Below, in pieces: positions 28,879 to 40,699 of a stretch of 64,000 nt of DNA. The notes beneath the pieces were generated by a model. It did not search any database, was not told the DNA's origin, and worked only from the letters and a program-made list of their open reading frames with translations. The DNA is taken from NCBI GenBank assembly GCA_037179515.1, contig JAXCGZ010015118.1:159501-223500 (forward strand), in the 5' to 3' direction. The DNA is from Halocaridina rubra (taxonomy: Eukaryota > Arthropoda > Malacostraca > Decapoda > Atyidae). Numbering within the stretch: the first letter of the stretch is position 1; every line of letters begins with the position of its first letter. The position numbers and the translations under genes were made by a program.

Positions 28879-29057
28879 TATACAGTAATCCCTCGTTTAT
28901 CGCAGGGGTTCAGTTCCGGGACCGGCCGCGATAGGCGAATTTCTGCGAAGTAGGAACACCTTAAAAAAAACAATATATTTTTATTTTATTTATTTATTTA
29001 TTTTTTTACACACTTCCACGAGTACAAAGAGGATTACGATAAGAAAAGATCATCATC

Positions 29058-29059
<2 letters not shown>

Positions 29060-29156
<97 letters not shown>

Positions 29157-29188
29157 ATTATATATTTATATATTTATATATATATAAA
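29060..29188. repeat. (TA)n microsatellite with interruptions
   Basis: TA tract with TTTA breaks after 29140, between GATCATCATCATT and the SINE palindrome. Confidence 0.92.
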
Positions 29189-29199
29189 TCATTTTTTTT

Positions 29200-29340
29200 T
29201 ACCCCGACCGGGACTTGAACCTAGGACTTATAGTTACTAAGTCAAGGCGCTACCAACTACACACCACAGAAGGTGGTGTGTAGTTGGTAGCGCCTTGACT
29301 TAGTAACTATAAGTCCTAGGTTCGAGTCCCGGTCGGGGTA
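29200..29340. repeat. Palindromic pair of tRNA-derived SINE heads
   Basis: Two 68-bp arms (29200-29267 and 29273-29340) are inverse complements with one visible mismatch, separated by AGAAG. Each carries an A-box-like TAGTTGGTAGCGCC and the B box GGTTCGAGTCC (GGTTCAAGTCC in the left arm), ending CCCGGTCGGGGTA. Similarity extends into the flanking T/A runs and ATGATT. The acceptor 5' strand does not pair with the 3' end, so this is not a functional tRNA gene. Confidence 0.88.
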
Positions 29341-29382
29341 AAAAATGATTCATGTTTTCACATATGTAATGTGCTTAATTGG

Positions 29383-29385
<3 letters not shown>

Positions 29386-29424
<39 letters not shown>
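29386..29424. repeat. (TA)n microsatellite
   Basis: Short TA tract between the SINE palindrome and a LINE fragment. Confidence 0.9.
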
Positions 29425-29428
<4 letters not shown>

Positions 29429-29577
29429 CATTTAGTATCCTACTAGGGATCTATGGTATTACCAAGCCAATTTTCACCAATTTCCCTTCTGAACCTAAAT
29501 TTATCAAGCTTAAATCCGTTACCCATTACGAATTCTGGTTTGATCATGAATTTTTAAAACTTTATTAATTATCGCCC
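29425..29577 (-). mobile_element. LINE C-terminal fragment
   Basis: Reverse complement of the stretch at 47865-48005: both contain CAATTTTCACC/GGTGAAAATTG, GAACCTAAATTTATCAAGCTT and ATTCATGATCAAACCAGAA. The decoded strand reads KLDKFRFRREIGENWF, a common LINE C-terminal motif. Confidence 0.7.
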
Positions 29578-30210
29578 TTGTAATGACCTGTCAGATGTGA
29601 AGGGATTATAAAAGATGTGTAATGAATATCCAGCTCTCTGCTGGGTTTTAATATACCTCTGCATTACTCTTATGATGTCTATTCCAAAAATTCTCCTTAG
29701 ATATTATTATTTTTTTTTTTTTTTACAATAATTTTCCTTTGATGATGATTGTGGAGATTATTATTATTATAATTATTAATATAATTATTATTAAGAATTT
29801 GTAATTAGACCATTATTTTTACAATAAATAATGTAGTTTTGGTTGAATGAACAAGAGTTAATTAAAGATGTCTCTCTCTCTCTCTCTCCAACATTCTATT
29901 CTACCCAACCCCCCACACTCTGTCCCAGCCAACTAGGGAGGGGCACTGTACACAGTTATTCAAGTAATTAACCAACAGATGTACAAACAATGATGAGCCC
30001 TTAATAATAATTATAATAATGATGATGATGATAATAATCTCCACAATCATCATCAAAGGTAAGTAATTGTTGCCAATAATAATAATAAGATCTAAGGAGA
30101 ATTTTTGGAATAGACATCATAAGAGTAATGCAGAGGTATATTAAAACCCAGCAGAGAGCTGGATATTTACACATCTTTTATAATCTCTTCACATCTGACA
30201 GGTCATTACA
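29578..30210. repeat. Large inverted repeat, about 210-bp arms
   Basis: The left arm (29578-29795) begins TGTAATGACCTGTCAGATGTG and includes CAGCTCTCTGCTGGGTTTTAA and TTTGATGATGATTGTGGAGA. The right arm (30001-30210) is its inverse complement with few differences. A spacer of about 205 bp holds a (CT) tract and unrelated sequence. Confidence 0.88.
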
Positions 30211-30300
30211 CTCTCCATCTCTGTTTCTCTTTACAGCTTGATAAAGGCTGTTTTATTTTATCATTTTTTGGCCCATCCTGGTGTCACAATAATCTAAAAA
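30190..30300 (+). mobile_element. LINE 3' terminal fragment
   Basis: CACATCTGACAGGTCATTACA, then TTTTTGGCCCATCCTGGTGTC and an A/TA tail resembles the 3' ends at 54280-54460 and 60640-60707 (GTCCTGGTGTCACA then A-rich). Confidence 0.5.
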
Positions 30301-30354
30301 AAATATATATATATATATAATATTTTTTTTCCAAAAAAATCCGCGATACAGTGA

Positions 30355-30361
30355 GGGATTA

Positions 30362-30452
<91 letters not shown>
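30355..30452. repeat. (TA)n microsatellite
   Basis: TA tract starting at the right terminus of copy G. Confidence 0.95.
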
Positions 30453-30455
<3 letters not shown>

Positions 30456-30512
30456 GGAGCCTTTGTATAACATCGTTTCGAGTTTATGACAAAGGCCTCT
30501 CTCTCTCATTTG

Positions 30513-30516
<4 letters not shown>

Positions 30517-30595
<79 letters not shown>
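30517..30595. repeat. (TA)n microsatellite
   Basis: TA tract; the 60 bases before it (30453-30516) begin CAGGGAGCCTTTGTATAACATCG and resemble a transposon end. Confidence 0.93.
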
Positions 30596-30598
<3 letters not shown>

Positions 30599-30604
30599 AT
30601 AAAT

Positions 30605-31060
30605 TTGTTTTTGTCTAGTTTCCCTTATCCTTCCTTCCTGGTCATCTTGGCGTTAAAAGTTGGAGTAGTTAACAGTCATTTCGCAGATGATGATAAAGAG
30701 ATGTGTACATGTTTAAATGAATATTTCTTATCAGTATTTACTTATGAAAACTTGGAATATATTCCAGAAGTAGAATACATATACACAGACTGCCCTTATA
30801 ATATACTTAGTACAATAAATATTACAAAGGAGGATATAATAAATGAAATAGATAAATTAAAGACTCCTAAATCTCCGGGACCTGATGAAATTTATGCTAG
30901 AGTATTAAAGAAGTGCAAGGCAGAGCTTAGTTGTTCACAAACTGTAGTATTCTTTAATTTAATAAAATTAGGATTGGTACCCAAGGAGTGGAAATTGGCA
31001 GATGTAGTACTAATATTTAAAAAAGGAGAATGGGTTAAAAAGAAAAACTATAGATATTTA
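30605..31060 (+). mobile_element. CR1-like LINE fragment: linker and RT N-terminal part
   Basis: One open frame reads CLNEYFLSVFT, then ITKEDIINEIDKLKTPKSPG and PDEIYARVLKKCKAELS, then LVPKEWKLADVVLIFKKGE and NYR, the order seen at the start of CR1/Jockey-type reverse transcriptases. It is cut off after the NYR motif, before the catalytic box. It could complement the fragment at 15715-16745, which starts at about this point, suggesting one family. Confidence 0.8.
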
Positions 31061-31164
31061 TTTTTCTTTTTAAATTCAGTATAATTTTGCAATATAACAA
31101 ATTGTATACAGTGATCCTTCGCTCTATCGCGTTTCTTCCCTCGCGAATTCACTGTACCGTGTGT

Positions 31165-31227
<63 letters not shown>

Positions 31228-31379
31228 ACATTTTTTTCTTTCTTTTGGGTATATGCAAAAATATCAAGATATTAAAAAAATAAAAATTTTCAGTATTTTC
31301 ATTTTTTTATTGAAAAAAAAAATTATTTCCCAGCCTACGAATAATAAAACAGTAAGAAATAGTAAAAAAAAACATAAAT

Positions 31380-32005
31380 TTTAACATGTAACTCTGCACC
31401 ATAGAAAGTACAATACCGGTATCAGCGTTTCGGAAAACGCAAAGGGTCGCACCTACGTGAGCTAGCATATATCAAAATTTCCAGTAGTTTCATGATTTTA
31501 TTGATAAAAAAAACTTATTTCTTAACCTATGAGTAATAAAACAGTAAAAAACATAAATACAAACAGTATTGCACCATGTAAAATACGATACTGGTATCAG
31601 CGTTTCGGAAAACAAAAAGGGTCTCACCTACGTGAGCTAGTACATATTGAAAGTTTCATTATTTTATTGATAAAACAAGTATTTCCTAGCCTAAGAGTAA
31701 TAAAACTAAAAAAATAGTAAAACAAATAAATTTAGATATATAACTCACAGTATTGCATCTTGTGAAACACTGTCCGATAGCGTACAATGTATTGGGGTCG
31801 CACCTACGTGAGCTAGCATATATATTAAAATTTCCAGTAGTTTCATGATTTTATTGATAAAAAAAACGTATTTCTTAGCCTAAGAATAATAAAACAGTAA
31901 AAAATAGTAAAAAACATAAATACTAACAGTATTGCACCATGTAAAATACGATACCGGTATCAGCGTTTCGGACAAAGGCTTGCACCTACGCGAGATAGTT
32001 CATGG
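31380..32005. repeat. Four copies of the 5' subterminal repeat in copy F
   Basis: Repeats of GCACCATGTAAAATACGATA, CGGTATCAGCGTTTCGGA and CACCTACGTGAGCTAG occur near 31393, 31571, 31756 and 31934, spaced about 180 bp. The second and fourth are closest to each other. Confidence 0.85.
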
Positions 32006-32184
32006 AATGCTATTTGCTGAAAGAGTGAGAGATCTGTATCATAGGGTCTGATTGGCTTTTTCATTGAAGTTTGGTTCTCCCACTATCTTCCATTGTCTCG
32101 CCTCACTCGTTCAGGCTAACTCACGTTGTGCTTATCAATACGTTTTGCTTGTGATTTTTTTACTCGCATATTTTAACCTTTGCA

Positions 32185-32343
32185 ATGCCTCCCAAGCATC
32201 CTTCATCTTCTAAGGCTTCTTGTAGTGAGCCTAAGCGGCAAAGGAAGATGTTAACCATAACAGATAAGGTGAAACTCTTAGATATGTTGAAAGAAGGAAA
32301 AAGGTTTACGGATGTTGGCCGCTATTTTAGCCTCAATGAATAA
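32185..32343 (+). CDS. 52-codon Tigger N-terminal ORF in deletion derivative F
   Basis: ATG at 32185 starts MPPKHPSSSKASCSEPKRQR, continues KMLTITDKVKLLDMLKEGKR and FTDVGRYFSLNE, and stops at TAA (32341-32343), created just past the deletion junction, where the sequence jumps to the element 3' end (ACAGCCGTAAAGCTGTTATTG). It therefore keeps the first helix-turn-helix region to about its recognition helix and lacks the second DNA-binding domain and all catalytic residues. A similar stub with a different deletion junction lies at 14-259. It may be a fossil or a small DNA-binding competitor; no expression evidence is visible. Confidence 0.55.
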   Translation: MPPKHPSSSKASCSEPKRQRKMLTITDKVKLLDMLKEGKRFTDVGRYFSLNE

Positions 32344-32364
32344 CAGCCGTAAAGCTGTTATTGG

Positions 32365-32690
32365 CTGCGGAATAATTTCCTCTGGCGTCTACAAACTCCT
32401 TACCACCTCATTTATAGTAAGTTTACCTGTCACGTACATATAAATTTACGTTGCATGCTGTTATTTATAAAGTAAAGGGTGGTTTTTTAACAGTGCAGGG
32501 AGGGTTTATACAGTAAATGTAAAAATAATTGTAAAATACCTATGTCCATGAGTATGTCATGTCATTACCACCTCATTCACAGTAAGTTTATCTATCACTT
32601 TCATATAAATTTACACTTGCATGCTGTTATTTATGAAGTAAAGGGTGGTATGTTAACAGTACAGGGAGGGTTTATACAGTGTGAACGTAA
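32365..32690. repeat. Two copies of the 3' subterminal repeat in copy F
   Basis: Forward-orientation copies of CATGCTGTTATTTAT.AAGTA, AAGGGTGGT.TGTTAACAGT and GCAGGGAGGGTTTATACAGT occur near 32453 and 32620. Confidence 0.8.
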
Positions 32691-32797
32691 AAATAAATTA
32701 AAATATCTATGTACATATAGGGTGATCCTACTTTGCGAAAATTCCTGTCTCGCGCCGGGTCCCGGAACCGAACCTTTGCGATAATCGAAGGAACACT

Positions 32798-33388
32798 ATA
32801 TAAAAATAAATAAAGCCATTAACTTGATAAAAAATGAGATACTAGTGTAATATTTTTTGTTTATAAGTGTGTTTTATATCGTATAGTTTTATTTTCTATA
32901 GATTATGTATTGATTGTTCTTTTGCCTTCCCAGACTCACCTGCCTGCCCCTGTCTCGTCAGCAGCTGACATAGCAAGCTTTCTCCTGATAAGCGAGTCTC
33001 TTCCTCCCTATGTAAGCACACCACTTGAGTACAGTATACTGTACTGGTACTATTTACAGTTTTGTACTATACAGTAACACAGGATAGGTATTGAAGTGTA
33101 ATATAGTACAAATATTTTTATGTATGTGTTGTTTTATTATACTGTACAGTACATGTATACTGAACAGTACCTGTATATTATGTTAATTTTAAAGTTTAGG
33201 AATAGTATTAAGATTAGTTTTAGTAATTTTTTAAGAACCATATGGCACATATGGTCCCCCCCTTTCTCTCTCTTTTATATATATATATATATAAAGGGAC
33301 CCAGGTTCGAATATAAGTGAGTTTCGACTTAAGTCACCTTTCAGGAACAAATCCCTGACGTTATATGAGGACTTCCTGTGTGTATGTG
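32798..33388. mobile_element. Third-lineage Tigger end, inverted relative to 24236
   Basis: Starts with a partial 125-bp module (AATAAAGCCATTAACTTGATA), then contains TATAGATTATGTA..GATTGTTC and CCCAGACTCACCTGCCTGCCC, the reverse complement of 24290-24400. It ends near GAGTTTCGACTTAAGTCACC and GAGGACTTCCTGTG. No coding sequence remains. Confidence 0.6.
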
Positions 33389-33605
33389 TATATATATATA
33401 TATATTATATATATACACTTTTTACGCGTTTTTAAAAGACGTTAAATGAAAATATCGCGCCCAAAATAATAGAAAAAAACATGCAAAATACGCAAATAAT
33501 ATCCGCGCAAAAAATTCGAACACAAAATTTTCATTTTAGTAAATAGACAACTGCCTCGGAGGCACTCTCCCACCTTGCTGCCATGTGCATACGTTTACAT
33601 GGGAA

Positions 33606-34272
33606 TTAAGGGGACACCCTGGGTTGGGAGGAGGTGAAAAGGACAGTTTTCTGTTTTACTCATTTCTGGCAACTTTAATGTGTGCTGGTGCCAGGTGTAA
33701 AAGGAAAGAGCTCTATCTAAACTATAAACAGCAAAAAATTGCCCTTTTATGTTAGTATTCATAGTAAAATAATGTCATAAATGACGATGTTTTGATATTC
33801 TTTTGTTGTGTTGCAATTTACATCACTTTGACTTGGATAATCAGCGTTTCTATGCGATAACTTCGTCACTAGGGATGGAAGCAAGTGTTAGAAGAGTGGG
33901 ATGAGGTGTTGTGGTGAGCTCATCTGATTTAGTCGCCCTTTAAGGGTACACCCTGGGTGGGGAGGGGGTGATGACGATTTTATGTTTTACTCAATTCTGG
34001 CAACTTTTAACGTGTGCTGGTGCCAGATGTAAAAGGAAACGACTCTATCTAAATTATAAACAGCAAAAAATTACCCTTTTATGTAAGTATTCGTAGTAAA
34101 ATAATGTCATAAATGACGATGTTTTGATATTCTTTCGTTGTGTTGCATTTTACATCAATTTGACTTAATCAGCGTCTCTATGCGATAACTTCGTCACTAG
34201 GGATGGAAGCGAGTGTTGGAGAGTGGTACGAGGTGCTATGGTGAGCTCATCTGATTCAATCGCCCTTTAAGT
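33606..34272. repeat. Tandem duplication, about 334 bp x 2
   Basis: Both units contain ACACCCTGGGT.GGGAGG (33614, 33948), GTGTGCTGGTGCCAG, ATAATGTCATAAATGACGAT and GCGATAACTTCGTCACTAGG. The copies differ by scattered substitutions. Confidence 0.9.
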
Positions 34273-34274
34273 GA

Positions 34275-34535
34275 AAAGTATCTATGCCCATTATCATTGT
34301 TTCTTATGGAAAATGACTCGTTACATTACACGATTTTTACATTACATGTCACTTCTGAGAACCTATCTTCGCATTATTCCAAGAACTGGGTATATATATA
34401 TATACACACACACACCTAGTTCTCAGAATAATGCGGAGATGGGTTTTCAGAAGTGACGGGTAAATGGAAAATCGCTTGAAAAAACGATTCATTTTCCATA
34501 GGAAACAATGATAAAGGGCATAGCTCGTTCCACAA
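34275..34535. repeat. Foldback segment, about 115-bp inverted arms
   Basis: The left arm runs ATGCCCATTATCATTGTTTC to CGCATTATTCCAAGAACTGG (34287-34390); the right arm CTAGTTCTCAGAATAATGCG to GAAACAATGATAAAGGGCAT (34416-34520) is its imperfect inverse complement. The centre is a TA/CA tract. A single right-arm copy occurs at 47061-47165. Confidence 0.85.
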
Positions 34536-34948
34536 CCGTCCATAGACACACTATACCGAAGATATAAGATAAGTAATACATATATTATAAGTACATAACA
34601 AAGCAGAAAGACCTGTAGTTGTATATATTAACAGGCATAGAGTGTACAGTATAAATGATAAACAGATTTATTGTACAGTAAGCATATTAATGCACTATTA
34701 TGCAGTTGGCAACAGGCTTACATAGTGGCCAGTGTTGCCAGATAGTGGGTTTTTATTTTCAAATGTATTGTACATTTTAAGAAATATATTAATTACAAGA
34801 TGGTAGTACTGTAATTTAAATAAAAATGTACTTCATCTTTAAGATACTTGAAATAACTTACCAACTTATATGTATATTTTATATATTTATCATTTCTCTC
34901 ATTCATCTATTCTGGCAACGCTGATGGTGGCGGTGAGGACGAGGATGC

Positions 34949-35478
34949 AAACGTTTTGTCACACTTCCGTATCAGCTGATGCACCCTCACACGATATTTC
35001 CTTGACGATATTATATCGATAGTATGTATGCAGTTTGTTCTTAATGCTTTTTTTTTCCATTATCTTCATAATATCCAATCGCATTAAGCGGTAGAAGAGG
35101 AGGATGCGGGAGAATGAACCTCTATCGTCAAACATTTTGTCACTTCCGTATCAGCTGATGCACACTCGCTCGCTATTTCCCTGACAATATTATATCGAAA
35201 ATTTGTTTGCCGTTTGTGCTTAATGCTTTTTTTCCATTTTCTTCATAATATTCGATCGCATTAAACAGTAGAATAGGAGGATGCGGGAGAACGAACCTCT
35301 ATCAGCAAACGTTTTGCTACTTCCGTATCAGCTGATACATCCTCGCATGGTATTTCCCTGACAATATTATATTGAAAATATGTTTGCTGTTTGTTCTTAA
35401 TCCCTTTTTTCAATTTTCTTCATAATATCTGATCGCATTAAGCGGTAGAAGAGGAGGAGGATGGCAGAAAAGTGCCTC
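34949..35478. repeat. Tandem repeat, about 180 bp x 3
   Basis: Units start at 34949, 35130 and 35307 with AAAC(G/A)TTTTG and contain ACTTCCGTATCAGCTGAT, CTTCATAATAT and CGCATTAA(G/A)C(G/A)GTAGAA.AGGAGGATG. A partial unit recurs at 47405-47460. Confidence 0.9.
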
Positions 35479-35620
35479 TGAAGCAGTCGATTTTTTTACT
35501 AAAATTTTTTATTTTTTTTTTTCATGGGTGTTATTCGTGTATTTTGTATTTTTTTACTATTATTTTTTTTTGACATTGCAATTTTGCGGTTAAAAAAAAC
35601 GCGGAAAAAAGGAACAAGGC

Positions 35621-35935
<315 letters not shown>

Positions 35936-35954
35936 CATATATTTTGAATTTTTA

Positions 35955-36580
35955 AATAAAATTCTTATAGTCCCCTTTGTTGAAAAAATATTTCAACCTG
36001 GTAGAGTCCTTGTAATTACTGTTGCAGCAGAGCTTGAATTTTATGAAACAATGGTCACTTTCCCAAGGGGACTAGCATGTTACAAGGAGTTGATCTCATT
36101 TCCCTCCATTGTGTATACAAAGTCTATTAACGATGGAATATTGCTTTCCTTCACATTGGCTAGGTCTTGCAAATTCTAAAGCCAGTATAGGCCTTCTATT
36201 GTTGCCATGAAGCCCTGGGATTTGTAGTCTCCAGCTGTTTGATCTTTCCAAATTATGTATGGGAAATTGAAGTCCCCCATAATCAGCTTCTGTGAAGCTC
36301 GCTAGTTTGAGATTTTTTCCTGTAGTTTACTCATTTCATTAGTGTTTTCATTGAGGAACTTGGGATTTTGCGTATAGTGCAATAATATTTCTAAGCATAA
36401 ATGGTACACTGAAGAGAAAAATTCTTTGGCTTTCATGGTGTTCCTGATTTATATACTGATGCTTCCTCTGCTGCCAATATCCTTGCAATAGTAGTTGTAC
36501 CCCGTTATTTGGAATTTCACTTTTGTAGGTGTATATCTGTTTTTTATTAAATATCTGTGACCACATTGACTGACATCTGA
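35955..36580 (-). mobile_element. LINE endonuclease fragment
   Basis: The - strand reads LIMGDFNFPYIIWK near 36290-36245, the conserved apurinic-endonuclease motif of CR1-type LINEs, followed by SLIDFVYT and PLGK. Frames are broken by stops. Upstream sequence to about 36580 is probably the same element. Confidence 0.7.
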
Positions 36581-36584
36581 CAGT

Positions 36585-38400
36585 TCCTTATTTGTAGATA
36601 TTTTACTGAGTTTATATTATTTTATTGTTTCAGGTGACTAGCATAGAGCTATCTACCGTCAAAGCCAAGATTGTTGTATTTATTTATGTATTCTAGATTA
36701 TATTGTATATTTGTGTCTGAAACTACATCCAAGGTCACCCATAATCTCCCAAACAATTTGTTGAAGTAGCTATTTTGGTATCAACAGGATTCCAGATTTG
36801 TAAGTGTTGAATTTTCGTTGGTGCCACTGTGCCAGGTTTGAAGCGTAGAATTTTTCCTGTAACATTATCTGGTGCCTTCTGTCGTACGGGAGAATCGTTT
36901 TCTTCCTAAGAGACCAACACATTTGCACTTCTTAATAGATTTCCCTGTACTTAAAGCAGGTGGAGTTACATGTGTGTTTTTTAGGAGTATAACTTTTTTT
37001 TCATTTTTTTTTTGGGGGGGGGTTGTTCATCCATTCTGCTTCCTAATTTATGTGAAATTGAGTAAAAAAACTACATTGTCTTCCTCTTCTGATATGTGCA
37101 GAATAGGAAACTCGGTCAGCTCACTGGTTCTCTTGCCTACTCTGTTTAAAAGTCTAAATGCACTTAGGGTAATCATATGACAGCAGAGATATGAGTACAC
37201 AGTGGGAACATTGACTCTGAACCATTAAGAAGGAGAATTTAGAAAATTTGGAGATTAAAAAAAAATCATTCATATAATTATTGTTTTGATATGCCCATTA
37301 GGGAAACTGCTTATTTGCATGCAGATAATAGATTATATCCCAGACTTTCATTAGAGATATTTGCCTTTATTATTTTCTGTTTCCAGTTATAACACTATTT
37401 CTCATCAAAACCAGTGGAGTGGATATGGCTATAACAAAATTTAAAGTAAATTTATATTGCAGGGCATTTGTCAGTTATGATTAACAATAGGTTATTCATG
37501 GTAAGATTTTAACATTGATTGTGCTTTCATTTTCATTTATTTGGTGTGTTAAACAATACAATTGGCAATAGCATCCAAGTAAACTCTGCCATTCCACACT
37601 TATAGCATACGTTGCAGTTATTATTCTAGGTTGTTTTTGTCACCTAGAGACGGTGTTCACCTGTTGGTACCCTTATTATTATTATTATTTTTTTTTTTTT
37701 TTCCACACATGTGGCAAGTTTATAAGTTGGGATCAAAAGACTTAACCATGCTTGAAGCATTATCCTGAACATCCCTGCTTTCATTACACTTCCTATTGAT
37801 CCAATATATATACTCTGAAATAACCTTCCCATCAGTCTTTTCCCTAATAATGTTAGGTAAGTGCCGCTCTGTCATTTTTATGTCTGAGCAGTATCAGTAC
37901 AAAGACCATTGAAATCAGTTATGTTCTTCATGAAGGGCCATTGCCCACGGAATATTATTATATGATTTCAAGCCTTTCCATTTGGGCCTTTATGTACTGC
38001 AAATGTGTTCTAAAGGAGTCATCTTGAAATGTTATGATTACAATATTATGACAGCCATCATTATTTTATCCTTTTTCTTGGATGTTTGCTCTCTTTTGTC
38101 CTAACAAGTATACCAGAAAGTACAGTGGTTTTTTTTTTTTTACCCTAATGGCAATGAACTACTAGTAGTCATAAATGGATGTGATAATTTTTTCTTCATA
38201 TGTTAGTATAATCATTTAAAATATGTGGTATTGTCTCTATAGATATATTTGTTTCATTAATTTAGATATGTGCTTTGTATAAAGAACCATTTAAATGTCA
38301 TAAGAATACGATCCGCCAAGAAAGAACAAGCAATCTGTTCTCATTCATGTTCTGTACAGTAATTACTTATCTGTTTAATTTTTAAAGTAGGCCTCACAGA
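36585..38400. other. Intergenic, no recognisable feature
   Basis: AT-rich, with a T/G homopolymer stretch near 36990-37022. No conserved frames were identified; part may be an old LINE 5' region. Confidence 0.45.
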
Positions 38401-38404
38401 TTTC

Positions 38405-38407
<3 letters not shown>

Positions 38408-38499
<92 letters not shown>
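38408..38499. repeat. (TA)n microsatellite
   Basis: Pure TA tract. Confidence 0.95.
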
Positions 38500-38501
<2 letters not shown>

Positions 38502-38654
38502 CAGTTTACAGTTTATCATATTCTTATTATGCAGGAAAAAATTTCCTCTATTTTTAAATACATTAATTCCATTTTGCTATCTGTAGTTTTACATTTTTTA
38601 TGTAGAAAAAATCTGACTACTGTAAACTCAAAGAAAATGCAAGTTTTTTCTTTA

Positions 38655-38995
38655 TGATTAAGTATTGTGCAGGTATACACTCCCACTATTGAGGGAGATG
38701 AAGTAGATGTTCTTTGTGATAAGTTGAAACAAGCAGTAGACAAATGTAATAATTGGGAGATTACAGTTGTTATGGGTGATGTAAATGCAAAGGTGGGCAT
38801 AAGCAGTGAAGAGGTTGTAGGACCATTTGGATTAAGGAACGAAATTGTATGGGAAACAGTTAAATTGGTGCATGAAGCACATACAGATGTTGATAAAACC
38901 TGGTTTAGACATCAACCACGTAAACTTTGGACATGGAAACCACCTGGATACAGAGCATGGAATCAAATAGAGTACCATTATTAGAAGGTTCAGAG
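38655..38995 (+). mobile_element. RTE-like LINE endonuclease fragment
   Basis: Open frame with ITVVMGDVNAKVG, VVGPFGLRNE, then a W..P.G.R..NQI.Y end, the typical order of an RTE-type LINE endonuclease domain. The frame ends at about 38982 and no RT follows on this strand. Confidence 0.8.
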
Positions 38996-39104
38996 TACAT
39001 TTATGGGAGAAGACTGCAACAACAATCACATTCCAGTAATTGCAGACATCAGGGTTTGAATAAAGATAGTGAGAAGGGGAGGAGAACATCCAAGAAAAGA
39101 TGTA

Positions 39105-40330
39105 CATCTATATACCTTGGCTGTCTCCCCCAGTAGGGGGGTAGCCAGCATAAAAAAAGACAATAAGGGGATTACTTTGCTCTATGGGCAATGACGAGGG
39201 AGCTAGCGACTGTTCAGATGGCACTGCTAGAGTGCCACAGCCCATCCTCCCGGCTCTTCCACAACCTGCATTGCTTCATAATTGCGAACTCCCCTAGTGC
39301 CCCTACCACAGGGCTACCTCTGTAAGATGCAGCCCCATGGTAAAAGCAGATGCCCATCAGAGCTGCATCACAATCGCTTCCCACTTATTCCTATTCCTAG
39401 CACGCTCACTTGCTTCCCTCACATCCATCCTCCTATCATTCAGGGCTCTCCTTACTCCGTCCATCCACCCAAACCTAGGCCTCCCTCTAGCATTCATCAC
39501 CTTTTTCAGCAGCCTTTCAGCATGGCCAAACCATCTCAAAACATTCATATCTACTCTGGCTGCAAATTCTCTCCTCACACCCATTCTTGATCTCACCACT
39601 TCATTCCTAACCCTAACCAACCGAGATACACCAATCATACTCCTCAGGCATTTCATCTCGAACACATTTAGTTTCCGTCTCTCACTTACTTTCATACCGC
39701 ATAACTCTGATTCATACATCACAGTTGGCACAACCAATTTCTCATACAAAACTTTAACATTCAATTCCAACCCTCTATTCTTCATCACTCCTTTCAATGC
39801 ACCCAACACTTTACATCCTTCATTTTCTCTGTGACACACATCTGCTTCTACTCCACCATTTGCAGCTATAACCGAGCCTAAATACTTAAACTGATCAACT
39901 TCCTCAAGTGTCTCTCCATTCAACATAACATTCAATCCAGCACCATCCTCATTTCTTGTACACCTCATACCCTTACTCTTTCCCACATTCACTCGCAACT
40001 TCCTTCTCTCACACACCATTCCAAATTCTGACATAGCTTCTCCTCTGAATCTGCCACCACCACAGTATCATCTGCAAACAGCAACTGATTCAGCTCCTAC
40101 TCGTTATAATCCCCATCTATCAATCTCAAACCTCGACCACACACTCGCTCTTTCACCTCTCTTACGACTCCATCAATATACAAATTGAGCAGCCATGGTG
40201 ACATCACACATCCCTGTCTCAGTCCCACACTCACTGGATACCACAGTACATAGGTTGAGAAAAAGTTAGAATTAAAGCAGTGGTAAACAGTAACTGAAAA
40301 TAGATGTTGAAAGAAGAATGCAATGAGAGT
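39105..40330 (-). mobile_element. RTE-like LINE, reverse transcriptase and 3' part
   Basis: On the - strand, VSVGLRQGCVMSPWLLNLYI lies near 40235-40176, then the catalytic box LLFADDTVVVADS near 40075-40040, then a long open frame 40034-39357 (MVCERRKLRVNVGKSKGM, DQFKYLGSVIAANGG, YESELCGMKVSERRKLNVFE, MNVLRWFGHAERL). A frameshift or stop lies between the box and the long frame. The 3' UTR extends to about 39108 with a CCCCCAGTAGGGGGGTAGCC segment. Confidence 0.85.
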
Positions 40331-40690
40331 GATCCTGGAGAACAGTGCCAGAGGTGTGCACAACCTCCCTACATCCATCCTTTTGAATACTCTCTACCTC
40401 GTAACGATGAAATCTACCTGGCCAGACTGCGGTAAGTTCAACACCCAAGCCATTTAAGGTATCTGAAGAGACAGGACAACTCCATTGATGATACTTGTCC
40501 AGGATGTAACATCACAAAATCTAATGCAACACATTATGGATGACAGCACCACACAACCACATTTGCCAACAATGCAACATACACTCCATGAGAGCTCTTT
40601 GGGAAAGCCTGAGATTGGCAGTGGCCTTCTTTAAGGACTCAGGGCTGCTTGACCAGGCAGATTAAGCTGGAAGAGGTTTTTCATGAAACA
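40331..40690 (+). mobile_element. Jockey-like LINE 3' part
   Basis: Shares ACATCCATCC, ACCTGGC.AGA, AGACAGGACAACTCCAT and ACACATTATGGA with 58380-58600. A short frame reads SIDDTCPGCN, the first half of a Cys-rich knuckle. Abuts the RTE-like LINE on the opposite strand. Confidence 0.6.
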
Positions 40691-40699
40691 AGTGTACAG

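Larger units (their letters stand above)
28883..30354. mobile_element. Tigger terminal pair with nested insertions (copy G)
   Basis: The left end CAGTAATCCCTCGTTTATCGC starts four bases after copy E; the right end GATACAGTGAGGGATTACTG stops at 30354, followed by TA. No transposase remains. The interior holds TA tracts, a palindromic SINE pair, a LINE fragment and a 210-bp-arm inverted repeat. The two ends may belong to one element or to two neighbouring ones. Confidence 0.55.
31109..32797 (+). mobile_element. Tigger deletion derivative (copy F)
   Basis: The left end CAGTGATCCTTCGCTCTATCG follows TA at 31107; the right end reads TTGCGATAATCGAAGGAACACT. It keeps four 5' subterminal repeats, an intact-ATG N-terminal transposase stub and two 3' subterminal repeats. 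A pure T run of about 60 bases lies at 31167-31225. The catalytic region is deleted. Confidence 0.82.
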
